Positions 23,500-37,399 of a stretch of DNA of 64,000 nt are shown piece by piece (positions within the stretch are counted from its first letter, which is position 1; each line of letters begins with the position of its first letter). Under the pieces are notes generated by a model. The model had not been told where the DNA came from and did no database searches. It saw only the letters and a program-made list of their open reading frames with translations. A program made the position numbers and the translations under genes. This DNA is from Thermothelomyces thermophilus ATCC 42464 (lineage: Eukaryota; Ascomycota; Sordariomycetes; Sordariales; Chaetomiaceae): NCBI RefSeq assembly GCF_000226095.1, contig NC_016473.1:3100001-3164000 (forward strand), given 5' to 3'.

Positions 23500-26400
23500 T
23501 TCCTATAAGTTATCTTCTAGTCTAAAATCAAGCTATTTAACTAGGTACTATAGTTTTCTATTAATAATATATAAATCTAGGATTTCTTTAACGTCTTATT
23601 CTTCCTCTTCGTCCTCTGCTTTGATGTACGTAGCAACCTTAGCGTTCTTTGACGCTAGTTTAAGAAGTGAAATATAAAAAATATCTGTCTATAGTCATAT
23701 AGATAACAATAACGATAGTCGGTAGTTAGATGTCGAGATTCGTTCTTTAATAACGAAGGGTCTAACCTTCTTAAAGTCTAGCTTTGTGCTTAGTCGTTTG
23801 GTTTGTAGGTTTTGTACAATTAGATAGACTTTGTCTCCCCTCTCTAGGCAAGGTCCTTTAAGCCTATATTTGTTATAGTAGTTCTTTATTCTGGTTCTAA
23901 CAAACTCGAGTTCCTTTTTAAGCTTCTTATATAGTATATATATTTGTTCTACTTTGACTACTACTCTTAGCACTATAACCTCTAGTCCTTGCCTAAGGTT
24001 TGCTTTATATCTATAGTTTGTAAAGAACGATATAACTTTAGTCATTTCTATTAGTGTTGTATTATAAGCGAGTTATACTATTGGTAATAGTATGACCTAG
24101 TCGTCTTGCTAGTAGTTGACATAAGAACGGAGGTATTGCTCGATAACTTGGTTTAGTCGCTCCGTTTGTCCGTCAGTTTATAGGTAGTATGCTGTTAATA
24201 GCTTACTATTAACGTTTAATCGTTATATTAACGTTTACTAGAACTTTAATACGAACTTAGTATCTCTGTCGGTGATCTATTCCTATAGCTAAGCGTATAC
24301 TAATACGACTTGCTAATAGATTACGTCTGCTAACTGTTCCGCTATCTAGGACTCCTTGTAGGGAAAGAAGTATGCCTATTTAGTTAGGCGGTCTACTATA
24401 GTGAGAATACTATTGTAGATTACCCCTGTAGCCGTATCTTTAGATTCTAGCAGTTTCGTAATAAAGTCTATCGTAACTAAACTCTATAGTTTGTTAGCTA
24501 TTAGCAGTAGCTAAAGTAGCCTATATAGCTTATATCGTACCATTTTGCTTCGATTACAGATATTATAGTTCTATATGACTTCTTTAACTCGTGCCATTAA
24601 CTGTGGGAAGTCGTAGTGTTTCTTGACTTATACGATAGTCTTTATAGCTCCTTTATATCCTCCGAGTTTCGACTTATAGAGGTCTTAAATCATTTATAGC
24701 TATTGATCTTTGTCGTAGATATACGCTTTACCTCGGTACCAGAGTTTCCTATCTTTTTCTTCCACTCCGTTAGGTATTACTAGTCTAAGTATTGCTTAAT
24801 ACTATACCTTGTTAATCCTTTCTTCTTGAAAGATTATATAATATTCTAGGAACGAGTCGAGTAGATCGTCTTCTATAGGTATCTATATTTTATAATATAG
24901 CGTTTCGTCTATTCGTTCCTTAAATAACGGTGGCGTTATTTCCGTTTATCCTTCTATATGATCTATTTATCGGCTTAAGGTGTCCGCTTGTACGTTCTCT
25001 TTACCCTTCTTATAGCGGATCTCAAAATTAAATTCCGTAAGGAATTCTACCTATTATATTTGTTATCCGTTAAGCTCCTTTATCATTATAAAATATCGTA
25101 AATTCTCATAATCTAAATATACTTATACTAGTTAGATTATATTACTAAGGTATAGTTGCTATTCCTTAAAAGCTTTAACAATTACAAGTAGTTCCTTATT
25201 ATAGATTAGATAATTAAGATATAGTCTATCGAGCTTCTTTAAAAAGAAGGCTATAGGATATAGCTTTCCTTATTCGTTTCGTTATTCTAGCTGTCCTCCG
25301 ATAGCGTAGTCTAAAGCGTCCGTTTCCACCTCAAATGGCTTCTTAGAGTCTAGTAACACTAGTACTAGATCTTTAGTAATAGCGTCACGGATCTACGTAA
25401 ATGCTTACTCGTGTTGCTCTTCCTATTAGAATTTAGCGTTCTTCTTAGTAAGTTCGTATAAAGGTCGTATAATTACTCTAAAGTTCCTAATAAATATCTA
25501 GTAGAAGTTTATAAACCTAATAAAACTTTGTACTTCCGTAACTAATGTCGGTTATAGCTAATTCTTAATAGCTTTAACCTTTAAAGGTTCCATCTAAATT
25601 TGTCCTAGGGATATCTTATATCCTAAAAACACTGTCTTCCTAACGTGGAATTCGCTCTTTTCCTTGTTAACTAATAGCTTATATATATATAATATGTCTA
25701 GTACTACTCTTACGTACTTCCGGTGTTTGTCTATCGTTTTAGAGAAGATAAGTATATTGTCAAGATAATATATTATAAATTTGTCAAGAAAGGGTCGGAT
25801 AGCTTGATCGATTAGGGCTTAGAACGTTACTAGCGCGTTTATAAGTCCAAATGGTATGACGAGGTACTTATGATAGCTATAGGGTATCCTAAAGGCTATT
25901 TTCTACTTGTTATCTTCTTTGATCTATAGGTAGTTATAGGCTAATGGTAAGTTAAGATATATGAAATATTAGGCTCCTACTAACTAATCTTAGAACTATG
26001 AGATTAGTAGTAATAGGTATTAGTTTTTCATAGTCTATTTATTAAGTTACTAATAGTCAATATATAATTATAGCTTTCTATCTTTCTTAGGTATAAATAG
26101 AATTAGGTAGCCTACTAGCAATATTAATAGGCAAATATATTCTCTTTAAAGATTTTCTTCTAAATATCGCTTAAGTTCTTTGTTCTATATCTAGCTCATA
26201 TAGTAAATCTTAAAGAACTTTAGTTATACTCCTTCCTTAAGCTTGATCTTGTAATCCTATAGGCCGTATTCTAGTAATTCTTCTAGATACTTCGGCTTAA
26301 ATGCTAGGTGTCCTTTATATTCCTTCGGTACTTCCCTAGTCTTATCTTGTCTCTCGGCTTTCTGATAGTATACGAACTTGGTTCCGTCTATAGCGATGCT

Positions 26401-29279
26401 AGCGATTTTTTCTATCTTAACCTACTACTCTAGTTATAATGCTCCGCATTCGTCAATAGAGAGAATAGCTATCGGCGGTTTAGCTCGTTCCTCCTGTCGT
26501 AACGTTACTATTATTATGCCACTTCTTCTAGAGTCTGTAGTAGTCTGCCTGCTACTGTCTGTCTCTTATAGTGGATCTGTAGGATATGCCTTCCTCTAAG
26601 CATCGTCTACTTACGATCCTTGCGTACTCCCTATCTTGCTAGTCAAATATAACTCTGTTTAGGGTTGTAGGTAGCTACTATTCTTCTAGCTAATATCTAG
26701 GTTATAATCTTTAGACTATAGTAATCCTAATATTATATCTTTATCATTACCTATATTTATAATACTAAATATAACTACTGTGGTTTTCCCTGCTATAGTG
26801 ATATCGATTAGTTCAGTCTCTCTATATACCTATTATATCGGAAATGGCCCTTTGACTATGCTATATTTCTACTTCATTCTCTAGGGTATCTATAGCTAAT
26901 TTATAAGTGTTAGCGAAATCAGGTTTATCTCTACTCTACTATCTATTAGCATAAGTATTTCGTGTTATTTCCATTATGCTATTATCTATAATTACTTATC
27001 TTACTACCGTCGCCTAAAGATTATAGCGATTTCCTATGTTTCTGCCGGGAGGTCTTAATATAGTGGTCTCTTACACTAGTTCCTCCTATACTACGTTACT
27101 ACTTGCTGCTATACGGGCGTTAATAGTTTTTGGGCCCCTTAGAGGGCCCTGACCCGTTTCCCAGGTTAGTGCTAACCTCTTCGGTTGTTCGGCTAATAGT
27201 AGCTTCGTCAATTGTACTTATTTCTATAAGCCATTAAGTACTAGTAGCTTCCTACCATTAGGTCCGTTTTACTTTCTATTATACGTACTATAGCTTTATC
27301 TAAAGCTCCTAGATCCGCGATTTCTTTTCATCTATATAGTAGAGGTAGTCGTTACTCTAGCACGAGTCTTATATGTCTCGTCCTATTCTATAGTACCTAG
27401 GCTAGGCTTGTTTTAGTACTACTATAATGCCTTTTAGATCGCAGGTTTCGATCTTCTAAAGCAATTCGGCTGCTCTATTTCCTATATTATAGACCTATTC
27501 CATAGGGTAGAGGCTTCTGTCTTTATTTCCTTGTCAGGTCAGCTAGTAATTATTTTCGAATTTATTATAAAAGTGGTATTAGCATTCGTGTAATATATAC
27601 TAGAACTAGGGCACTTATACATGTGCCTTGTGTCGTAAGTATAGTCGTATAGCGTCGCCTAGAAGATATTAGAATTCTTTTCCAAATCCTTCCTACTATA
27701 TATAGACTATAGGTACTTTAATGCTAAGGTAGGAGTGTTTCTTCTAGTAGTTTTCCTATATATGTTCGTCTTTTCTACGGTTTATATATATAAACTAGTA
27801 CTTTAGGTTCTATATGTCGTAGCTAAGTTACTAATTATTAAAATACTTGGCGTAGCTATTAAGCCTATTATATATTATAGGCTATTCTCCTTTAATGATT
27901 TCTATAATATATTAGAGTTCCCTTATCTTGTCCCTTATCTTATTACTCTACTAGGCAAGTTAAATTAAGCGTCTATTCCATTCGTATAGTTCTATATTAA
28001 GCCGGAAAACTTCGTTACGGTACTATTCGATTTATTCCTAGAGGAATAGAATATTAGGTCCAGGTCTTTTAATTCCTTAGGTATTAGTCGTCTATAATCT
28101 ATCCTACCTCTAGGTAACTATAAAACCTTACTGCCTTAAGGCTAGGAGAATCGAAATTGGTAGTATATATTCTCTTACCATGTCCTATTTGGCAGGACCT
28201 ATCTCTAGGTCCATAGTAACCAGTTCGGAGTACGGTGCTTGTTCGTCTTTACCGTTGCCGTCGTGTCTAAGACTGTCCATATTACTATCCCTATTTTTAT
28301 AGCTTGTAGCTACTACTTCGATAACATCCTTAGCGGTTTCGTTAATAGCTATAATTTTCTTTCTAGGGACTAGTTTCTAGTCTTTCTTTAGGCTTTAATA
28401 TTTTTGTTTGTAGTGTTCTTTCTTTCTATAGTTATAGTAAGTAACGTTAGACTTATCTTTGGTTATCTTCTTCTTATCTTACTTCTATATTATATCTATA
28501 TCTATAGCTCTAGGATATGTCCTATATAAGGTACTAACGTATACTTGTTTATTCTTATTATTAGCCTTGACTACGGTTCTATTTATCTGACCTTGTTTCT
28601 ACTACTCTCGTATATAGAGTCGATTATCAATCCTAATAGCCTATATAATATATTTATCTAGGGTTTTAGGCTAGTTATACTTATATAGCTTATCTTTAAC
28701 CTTTTCCTTTAAGCTATTATAGAATAGTTATATTAACGCTTTATCGTTAAGCTAAGACTTAAGTATGTCCTATCTAAACTATATAGTATAGGAGGTTGCT
28801 AACTTGGTCTATTAGAGATTAGTAAGTCTTTCTTATATATAAATCTTCTTGTCTTTATCGCTAAAAACCTTCCGAAGCTCTTCTTCAAACTAGTCATAGG
28901 ATCGAAAGACTGCCTATATAAACACGTCTTAGTCGTCTTCGTCTTCCTTAGTAAGATAGTCATTCTATATAGGCTTAAACTATCTAAGTGCCTTACCCTC
29001 TAGTCTTGTAGCTATATAGAAGACTTTAGCTTTATCGTTTAGAAACTTGTCGTCATTAAGCTAGAAGTAGGATTAGAGGTTTATTAGGAATCCTGTAAGA
29101 TCTTCCTTGGTTCCTCTATATTTGCTAGGTAGTTCGATCTTAATATAGCTCGCTTTAGCGCCTTCAAGTGCCTTGATCCGAGCTTAAGTAGCCTTATCTC
29201 TCTAGTCTAACTCCTAGATCTGCTAATAGAGTTGACCAAGCTAGGCAAGCAGCTATTCGGCTATAACGTTAGTAGTTAT
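23500..29279 (-). pseudogene. Element D gag-pol, RIP-inactivated
   Basis: The gag start codon at 29279-29277 is changed to ATA. Domains are in the same order as in element C. The RT YLDD equivalent lies near 25755-25770 and the chromodomain near 23518-23600. The integrase C-terminal tail is the longest open remnant, 116 codons at 24045-23695, and includes a GPF/Y-like segment (RPFVIKERIS). Stops are almost all TAG and TAA. Confidence 0.83.
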
Positions 29280-29345
29280 ATTAATATTAAGGTCGAAATC
29301 ACCTTTGTCCTAAACTATAATAGAACAAAGGGAGTGATAGCAATA

Positions 29346-29799
29346 TATGACGAACCTAACTTAGACTTCTTCTAAAAGGGTCTAGACAAAGGTAAATTGA
29401 GCGGGACGAGCGTATAGGTCGTCTAAGGGATTCGGTAAAGCCAAAGGGTTTACAATAATACTAGAGTTATCTCTTATAGTAGTTAGTAATACTTGGTATA
29501 AGTATTGTAATTATAGGTTACTATTATTAGTAAACTTCTGAAGTCTACTATAGCAAGTGATTATTTATATATATATATACTCTTATTGGTCGCTTATAGT
29601 CCCTTTCTAGTCTGCCCTAGGATCGCCTTTAGTAGCTAGCTATCCTCCGCTATCTTTCCCTTTTTTGGCAATTGTTCGCCTGTAGTAGCCCGCGCTCCCT
29701 AGCGATCCCGTATTAGCCTCGCTCCGTGCCCTTCTTGATTGGTGGCTCGTTTAGCCTGTTGCGCCCTACCGGGTCGCGGTATATGGTTGGCTCGTGATA
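29346..29799 (-). repeat. 5' LTR of gypsy element D
   Basis: 454 bp. It directly follows gag-pol in minus orientation and abuts the second ACGAC duplication. Confidence 0.93.
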
Positions 29800-30739
29800 A
29801 CGACCTATACACTTGTCCCGCTTAATTCACCTCTGTCTAAACCCTTTTAGAAGAAGTCTGAGTTAAGTTTATTATAGGTACCTATAAAGCTATCTTAATA
29901 CCTAAGTTCTCTATACTAGTATATTTATTTACTATAATCTTAAAGGCTATATAGGCTAACTATTCCCCTAGCTATATTACCTTTTCCCCTGCCTAGGCTA
30001 TAAGTTCCTACTACTCTATTAATAACCTAGGCCTAATCGCTACCCCTTATACCCTTACCTACCGTAGTAACATTATCTAGGCCGCCGTTACCCCTACTCC
30101 TACCCTATATACTATTAGGCAGCTTATTTATCATACTATAGCATAGAATAATAACATACTATACCAGATATAATATACAAATAAGAACATATTAACTTTA
30201 GTTAATACTAATGCTACCCTCGTCGCCTATATCTTAGGCACGCCATCGCCTGCCTCCTACGCCTGCTTACGCGCCTCTGTACGCCCTACACCCGTGCTAA
30301 TTGACTTTGGCCGCCCTTGTACCTACTACTCTTCTTCGCCTACCGACCGTATAGCACGCCCGATCCGTAACTATAAGGAGCCTACTAACGTCTTAAAGGA
30401 AGAGGAGGAGGAGGAGGAGTTTAAGGAAGAGCTTATAGAGTAAGCGTATAGTATACGCTGATTATTATATTTATATTTTATAATTAGTAGGTTAGCGCGT
30501 TTGTAACGCGTCTATATATGTCTGTTATCTATTTACCCTAGGTTTGCCTATATATATAAAAATTTTAAATCGTTTGCTTTTATACCCTTCCTTACCTCCT
30601 ATTTATAAGTAGTCTATTATTATAATATATATCTCCTTACTCTTACTTAAACGTGTTAAGTACTTTAGTATTTTCTAGATTTTCTAATAGCTTTCAAGTT
30701 AGGGCATTATATATCTTCTATTTTATACATATATTATAT

Positions 30740-31197
30740 TGTCACAAGCTAACCATATACCACGACCTGGCAGGGCATAGGAGGCTAAATAAGCCACCAA
30801 TCAAGAAGGGCACGAAGCAAGGCTAACATAGGATCGCTAGGGAGCGCAGGCTACCACAGGCGAACGATTGCCAAAAAGGGAAAGATAGCAGAGGATAGCT
30901 AGCTATCAAAGGCAATCTAAAGACAGGATAAAAGGGGACTATAAGCGATCGGCAGAAGTATATATATATATAAATAGCCACTCGTTATAGTGGACTCTAG
31001 GAGTTTACTAGTAATAGCAACCTAACCTACAATTATAGTACTTATACCAAGCATTACTAACTATTGTAGAAGACAACTCTAGTATTGTTATAAACCCTTT
31101 AGCTTTACTAAATCTCTTAGACAACCTATACGCTTGTCCCGCTTAATTTACCTCTATCTGAACCCTTTTAGAGGAAGTCTAAGTTAGGTTTATTACA
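30740..31197 (+). repeat. 5' LTR of gypsy element E
   Basis: 458 bp, starting TGTCAC and ending TTACA. The 3' copy has the same length. Confidence 0.93.
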
Positions 31198-34100
31198 CGT
31201 TGCTATTACTCCCTTTGTTCTATTATAGCTTAGAACAAAGGTAATTTCGACCTTGATATCGATATAGCTACTAACGTTACAGCCAAATAGCTGCTCGCCT
31301 AGCTTGGTTAACTCTAGTAGTAGATCTAGGAGTTAGACTAGAGAGACAAGGTTACTTAAGCTCGGATCAAGGAACTCGAAAATGGCGAAAAGCACTTATA
31401 GAAGCTAGTTAACAAGGCCTATACTAAAATCAAGGCACTTAAGGGCACTAAAGCAAGCTATATTAAGATCGAACTACCTAGCAAATATAGAGGAACCAAG
31501 GAAGATCTTATAGGATTCCTAACGAACCTCTGATCCTACTTCCGGCTTAATAATAATAAATTTCTAGATGACAAAGCTAAAGTCCTCTATGTAGCTATAA
31601 GATTAGAGGGTAAGGTACTTAGATAGTTTAAGCTTATGTAGAACGACTATCTTACTAAGGAAGACGAAGACAACCAAGACGCGTTTATATAGGTAGTCTT
31701 TTGATCCTATGACTAGTTTAAAGAAGAGCTTTAGAAGGTTTTTAGCGACAAAGACAAGAAGATTTATATATAAGAAAGACTTACTAATCTCTAATGAACT
31801 AAGTTAGTAGCCTCTTATACTATATAGTTTAGACAGGACATGCTTAAGTCTTAGCTTAATAATAAGGCGTTAATATAACTATTCTATAATAGCTTAAAGG
31901 AAAAGGTCAAAGACAAACTATATAAATATAACTAGCCTAAGACTCTAGACAAATATATTATATAGGCTATTAGAATCGATGATTAACTCTATATACAAGA
32001 GTAGTAGAAACAAGGTCAGATGAATGGAACCGCGGTCAAGGCTAATAATAAGAAAAAACGAGCATATATTAGCATATCGCATAGGACATATCCTAGAGCT
32101 ATAGATATAGACGTAATATAGAAGTAAGATAAGAAAAAGACAGCCAAAGATAAGTCTAATGTCACTTACTATAATTATAAAAAGAAAGAATACTATAAAC
32201 GAGAATGTTAAAGCCTAAAGAAAGACTAAAAACTAATTCCTAGAAAGGAAATTACGGCTATTAATGAAACTACTAAGGATGTTATCGAAGTAGTAGCTAC
32301 GAGCTACGAAAACAAGGATAGCGACACAGACAGTCTTAGACGCGACGGCAATAGTAAAGACAAATAAGCATTATACTCCGAACTGGTTACTATAGACCTA
32401 GAAATAGGTCCTGCCGAATAGGATACGGTAGGAAAATATATATTACTAATTTCGATTCTCCTAGCCTTAAGGCAATAGGGTTTTATAGTTACCTAGAGGC
32501 AGGATAGATTGTAGATAACTAATAACTAAGGAATCGAAAGACCTGGACCTAATGTTCTATTCCTCTAGGAACGAATCGAATGGTACCGTAACGAAGTTTT
32601 CTGGCTTAATATAGAACTATACGAACAGGACGGACGCTTGATTTGACTTACCTAGTAGAGCGATGAAATAAGGGACGAGATAAGGGAACTCCGATGTATC
32701 GTAGAAACTATTAAAGGGGAATAGCCTATAATATACGATAGGCCTGATAGCTATACCAAGTATTTTGACGATTAGTAACTTAGCTATAATATATAGAACT
32801 TAGAGTACTAGTTTATATATACGAACCATAAAACGAACAAACGTATATAGGAAAACTACTAGAAGAAATATTCTTACCTTAGCATTAGAGTACCTATAGT
32901 CTATATATAGTAGGAAGGATTTAGAAAAGAATTCTAATACCTTCTAGGCAACACTATATAACTATACCTACAATACAAGGCATATATATAAGTGCCCTGG
33001 TTCTAGTATATATTATACGAATGCTAATACCACTTTTACGACAAATTTGAAAATAATCATTAGCTGACCTGATAAGGAAATATGGACAGAAGCCTCTACC
33101 CTATGGAATAGGTCTATAATATAGGAAATAGAGCGGCTGAATTGCTCTGGAAAATCGAAGCCCGCGATCTAGAAGGTATTACGGTAGTACTAAAACAAGC
33201 CTAGCCTAGGTACTGCAGAACAGGACGAGACATATAGGACTCGTACTAAAGTAACGACTGCCTTTACTACGTAGACAAAAAGAAATCGCGGATCTAGGAG
33301 CTTTAGATGAAGCTATAGTACGTACGACGGAAAGCAGAACGGACCTAATAGTAGGAAGCTGCTAGCACTTAATAGCTTATGGAAATAAGTATAATTGACG
33401 AAGCCGCTATTAGCCGAATAACTAAAGAGGTTAGCACTAACCTAGGAAACGGGTTAGGGCCCTTCGAGGGGCCCGAAAACTATTAATGCCTATATAGCGG
33501 CAAGTAGTAGTATAGTACAGGAGGAACTAGCGTAAGAGACTACTATATTGAGACCTCCCGGTAGAAATATAGGAAATCGCCGCAATCTTTAGACGATGGC
33601 GGCAAGACAAGCGATTATAGACAATAGTATAATGGAAATAGTACGAAATGCTTATACTAGTAGATAGTAGAGCAAAGATAAACCTAATTTCGCCAATACT
33701 TGTAAATTAGCTATAGATACCCTAGAGAATAAAGCAGAAGTATAATATAGTTAAAGGGCTATTTCTAATATAATAGGTATATAGGGAGACTAAACCAATT
33801 AATATTACTATAGCAGGGAAAACTATAGTAGTTATATTTAATATTATAGATATAGGTAACGACAAAGATATAATATTAGGATTACTATAGTATAAAGATT
33901 ATAACTTAGATATTAGCTAGAAGAATAGTAGCTACCTACGACCCCAAATAAAGTCGTATTCGACTAGCAAGATAAGGAGTATACAAGGATCGCAAGCAGA
34001 CAATACTTAGGGGAAGGCATGTCCTATAGATTTACCGTAAGAGATAGATAGTGGCAAGCAGACTACTATAGACTCTAGAAGAAGCGGTATAACGACACCG

Positions 34101-36142
34101 ACGTTACAATAGGAGGAACAAGCTAAACCACCGATAGCTATTCTCTCTATTAACAAATACAGAGTATTGTAACTAGAGTAGTAGGTTAAGATGGGAGAAA
34201 TCGCTAGCATCGCTATAGACGGAACTAAGTTCGTATACTATTAGAAAGCCGAGAGATAAGACAAGACTAGGGAAGTACCAAAGGAATACGAAGGATACCT
34301 AGCATTCGAACCGAAGCATCTAGAAGGATTACCAGAACATGGCCTATAGGATTACGAGATCAAGCTTAAGGAAGGAGTATGACTAAAGTTCTTTAAGATT
34401 TACTATATAAGCTAGATATAGAACGAAGAACTTAAGCGATACTTAGAGGAGAATCTTTAAAGAGAATATATCTACCTATCGATATCATTAGTAGGCTACC
34501 TAATCCTATTTATGCCTAAGAAAGATAGAAAGCTATAGTTATATGTTAACTATTAGTAACTTAACGAATAGACCGTAAAAAACCGATACCTATTACCGCT
34601 AATCTTACAGCTCTAAGATTAGTTAGCAAGAGCCTAATATTTTACATGTCTTAACTTGCCATTAGCCTATAACTATATATAGATCAAAGAAGGCGACGAG
34701 TGGAAAACGGCCTTTAGGATACCCTATAGCTACTACAAGTACCTTGTCATACTATTTAGACTTATAAATATGCTAGTAACGTTCTAAGCTTTAATTGATC
34801 AAGCTATCTAATCCTTTCTCGACAAATTTACGGTATATTATCTCGACAATATACTTATCTTCTCTAAAACGATAGACAAATACCAGAAGTATATAAGAGT
34901 AATACTAGATATGTTATATATATACAAGCTATTAGTTAACAAGGAAAAGAGCGAATTCTACGTTAGGAAGACGGTGTTTTTAGGATATAAGATATCCCTA
35001 GGACAAATCCGGATAGAACCTTTAAAGGTCAAAGCTATTAAGGATTAGCTACGATTAACGTTAGCTATAGAAGTACAAAGTTTCATTAGGTTTATAAACT
35101 TCTACCGGATGTTTATTGGAAACTTTAGAGCGATTATATGACCTTTATACGAACTTACTAAGAAGAATATAGAATTCCAATAGGAAGAATAATACGAGCA
35201 AGCATTTATATAGATCTATAATACCATTACTAAAGATCTAGTACTAGTGTTACTAGACCCTAAGAAGCTATTTAAGGTAGAAATAGACACTTTAAACTAT
35301 GCCATTAGAGGATAGTTAGAATAACAAGACAAACAAGGGAAGCTATATCCTATAGCCTTTTTTTTAAAGAAGCTCGATAGACTATATCTTAATTATCTAA
35401 TCTATAATAAGGAACTACTTACGATTGTCAAAGCTTTTAAGGAATAGTAACTATACCTTAGTAGTACGATCGAACTAGTATAAGTATATATAGATTATAA
35501 AAATTTGCGATACTTTATAATAATAAAGGAGCTTAACAGACGACAAATATAATAGGTAGAATTCCTTATAGAATTTAATTTTAAGATCCGCTATAAAAAG
35601 GGCAAAGAGAACATATAAACAGACGCCTTAAGCCGACAAACGGATTATATAAAAGGACAAACAGAAATAACGCCACCGTTATTTAAGGAACGAATGGACA
35701 GAACACTATATTACGAAATGTAGATACCTGTAGAAGATGATCTACTCGACTCGTTCCTAGAATATTATATAATCTTTCGAGAAGAAAGGATCAACGAGAC
35801 ATAGTATCAAGTAACACCCGGACTAGTGGTACCTAATAGAGTAAAAGAAAAAGATAGGAAACTCTAGTACCAAGGCAAAGCGTATATCTATGATAAAGAT
35901 TAATAGCTATAAATAATTTAAGGACTCTATAAGTTAAAACTTAGAGGATACAAAGGAGTTATAAAGACTATCGTATAAGTTAAGAAATACTATGACTTTT
36001 TATAGTTAACGATACGAGTTAAGGAAGTCGTACAGAACTACGATATTTATAATCAAAGCAAAACGGCACGATATAAGCTATATAGGCTACTTTAGCCACT
36101 ACTAATAGCCGACGAACTATAGAGTTTAGTTACGATAGACTT

Positions 36143-36593
36143 TTGTGACGAACCTAACTCAGACTTCTTCTAAAAGGGTCCAGACAGAGGTAGGTGAAGC
36201 GGGACAAGCAGGCAGGTCGTCTGAGGGATTCGGTAAAGCCAAAGGGTTTACAACAACACTTAGAGTTGTCTCTCACAGTAATTAGCAATGCTTGGTATAA
36301 GTACTATGATTGTGATTGTTACCACTGGTGAACTCTAGAGTCCACCGTAACGAGTGACTATCTACATGTATATATACTCCTTCTGATCGCTTATGGCCTT
36401 CTTCGATCCTGTCCTTGGGTTGCCTTTGGTAGCTAGCTATCCTCTGCTATCTTTCCCTTTTGGCAATTATTCGCCTGTGGTAGCCTACGCTCCCTGGCGA
36501 TCTGTGTTAGCCTCGCTTTGTGCCCTTCTTGATTGGTGGCTTATCTAGCCCTCTACGCCTTACCGGGTCGCGGTATATGGTTGGCTCGTGACA
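36143..36593 (-). repeat. 3' LTR of gypsy element F
   Basis: 451 bp, beginning TGTGACGAAC on the plus strand and ending GTGACA. Both ends are intact. Confidence 0.93.
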
Positions 36594-36680
36594 TGATGCC
36601 CCCTCTTCAGGGCTTTTGACCCGAAAGCTTCTTATAACTTGTTTCAAATACTACTAACTCCCCCTTCTTCTTAATAGGTA

Positions 36681-37388
36681 ATGTCCTTCTTCTGCTAACT
36701 TCCTTTCGCTATAGCTAATCGTATTCCTAGGAATTGTCGTAATCTTAAACGCGAACAACACGCTATTACAATTAAGATTAAGCAAGAGGATTACAAAGTC
36801 ACCATGCCTTACGAGCGTTATTAGAATACAAAGCCGCAGAAGCGTTATATAATGATAGAGGGTTTAAACAAGTGTTAAAATTATATTTGTATAGGCAAGA
36901 AGTGTAGTAGTCTAAACATCGCAGATGCCTATAGGTTCTTTGTTATTTTCCATTATAGTCTTAGGTCACTGACTATCTTAGTCCTTTCGAATTTGTTAGA
37001 GCAGGAGAAGGTTTCGAAAGAGATTGCTAAGACCAAGGCGCTACTTGCTTAGATGCTAAGCCGTTTAAGTCGATTGTGTCGTTTACAGCAATCCCTACGC
37101 GATCGTGGTGCCGAAGTTTTTCGTCGTGGCGTAGCTCGTCTAGAGGAAGAGGAAGAACCAGATACTCCTCTGCCGATGTCGGAAACGCAGACCCTTACAG
37201 GTCAGGCTTAGGCGTTAGGTACTTTTGACGTGCTTGATTAGGAGTCGATCAGGTTAGATCCTAGTCCTAATTCTGGCAGGTTCCCTTCTTTTTCTATTAG
37301 GGAATGGGCTTTGGAGCCGGTTCTTATAGCCGGTTAGGATTCCGCCGGTAGAACTGCTCTAGCTTCTTAGGGCAATTTAGGTTCTTAA
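36681..37388 (+). pseudogene. Antisense accessory ORF of element F, best preserved copy (235 codons)
   Basis: ATG at 36681 opens a frame of 235 codons to TAA at 37386, opposite to gag-pol. Length is identical in D and E. The half cluster at 36873-36905 reads C-x2-Y-x6-C. It is preceded by a basic region (IKIKQEDYKV) and followed by a leucine- and charge-rich helix (EKVSKEIAKTKALL) and an acidic run (LEEEEEPDTPLP). Fewer stops occur than in D and E, and each is TAG or TAA where Gln is plausible. The layout of basic region, Cys cluster, helix and acidic tail suggests a nucleic-acid or chromatin factor, which is inference only. Confidence 0.62.
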
Positions 37389-37399
37389 CTGGTTCCTAT

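Larger units (their letters stand above)
22244..29799 (-). mobile_element. Element D: gypsy chromovirus inserted in the 3' LTR of element C
   Basis: The 454-bp LTRs are at 22244-22697 (3') and 29346-29799 (5'). Target duplications ACGAC at 22239-22243 and 29800-29804 are perfect. The full element is 7,556 bp with no insert. It belongs to the TGTCACGAGC LTR subtype with E and F. Gag-pol reads on the minus strand. Confidence 0.95.
14765..29876 (+). mobile_element. Element C: Ty3/gypsy chromovirus inserted in element B
   Basis: The 428-bp 5' LTR is at 14765-15192. The 3' LTR is in two parts, 21888-22243 and 29805-29876, which also total 428 bp once element D is removed. Target duplications GGTAC at 14760-14764 and 29877-29881 are perfect. 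The LTR belongs to the TGTCACGGAAATAT subtype shared with element G. Without D the element is 7,551 bp. It encodes gag, protease, RT-RNase H, integrase and a chromodomain on the plus strand, all RIP-damaged. Confidence 0.95.
21888..29876 (+). repeat. 3' LTR of gypsy element C, split by element D
   Basis: The parts are 21888-22243 and 29805-29876. Their sum of 428 bp equals the 5' LTR. Element D and one copy of its ACGAC duplication separate them. Confidence 0.93.
14463..30443 (+). pseudogene. Antisense accessory ORF of element B, split by element C
   Basis: A plus-strand frame (opposite to B gag-pol) can be read from about 14463 to 14764. After removal of element C and one GGTAC duplication, it continues in the same frame from 29882 to a TAA at 30441. 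Together this is about 290 codons. In-frame stops are TAG/TAA at places where Gln is plausible. The C-terminal part has a run of Glu codons at about 30393-30440 (KEEEEEEEFKEELIE), preceded by Pro/Thr/Ser-rich sequence. No start codon is clear and no known domain was recognised. Frame continuity across an insertion point is the main evidence that it was once coding. Confidence 0.5.

Noticed and set aside
22244-29799. A CRISPR array or tandem array explanation for the repeated blocks
   Set aside because: The repeats are paired LTRs and collinear polyproteins with target duplications, not short spaced repeats.
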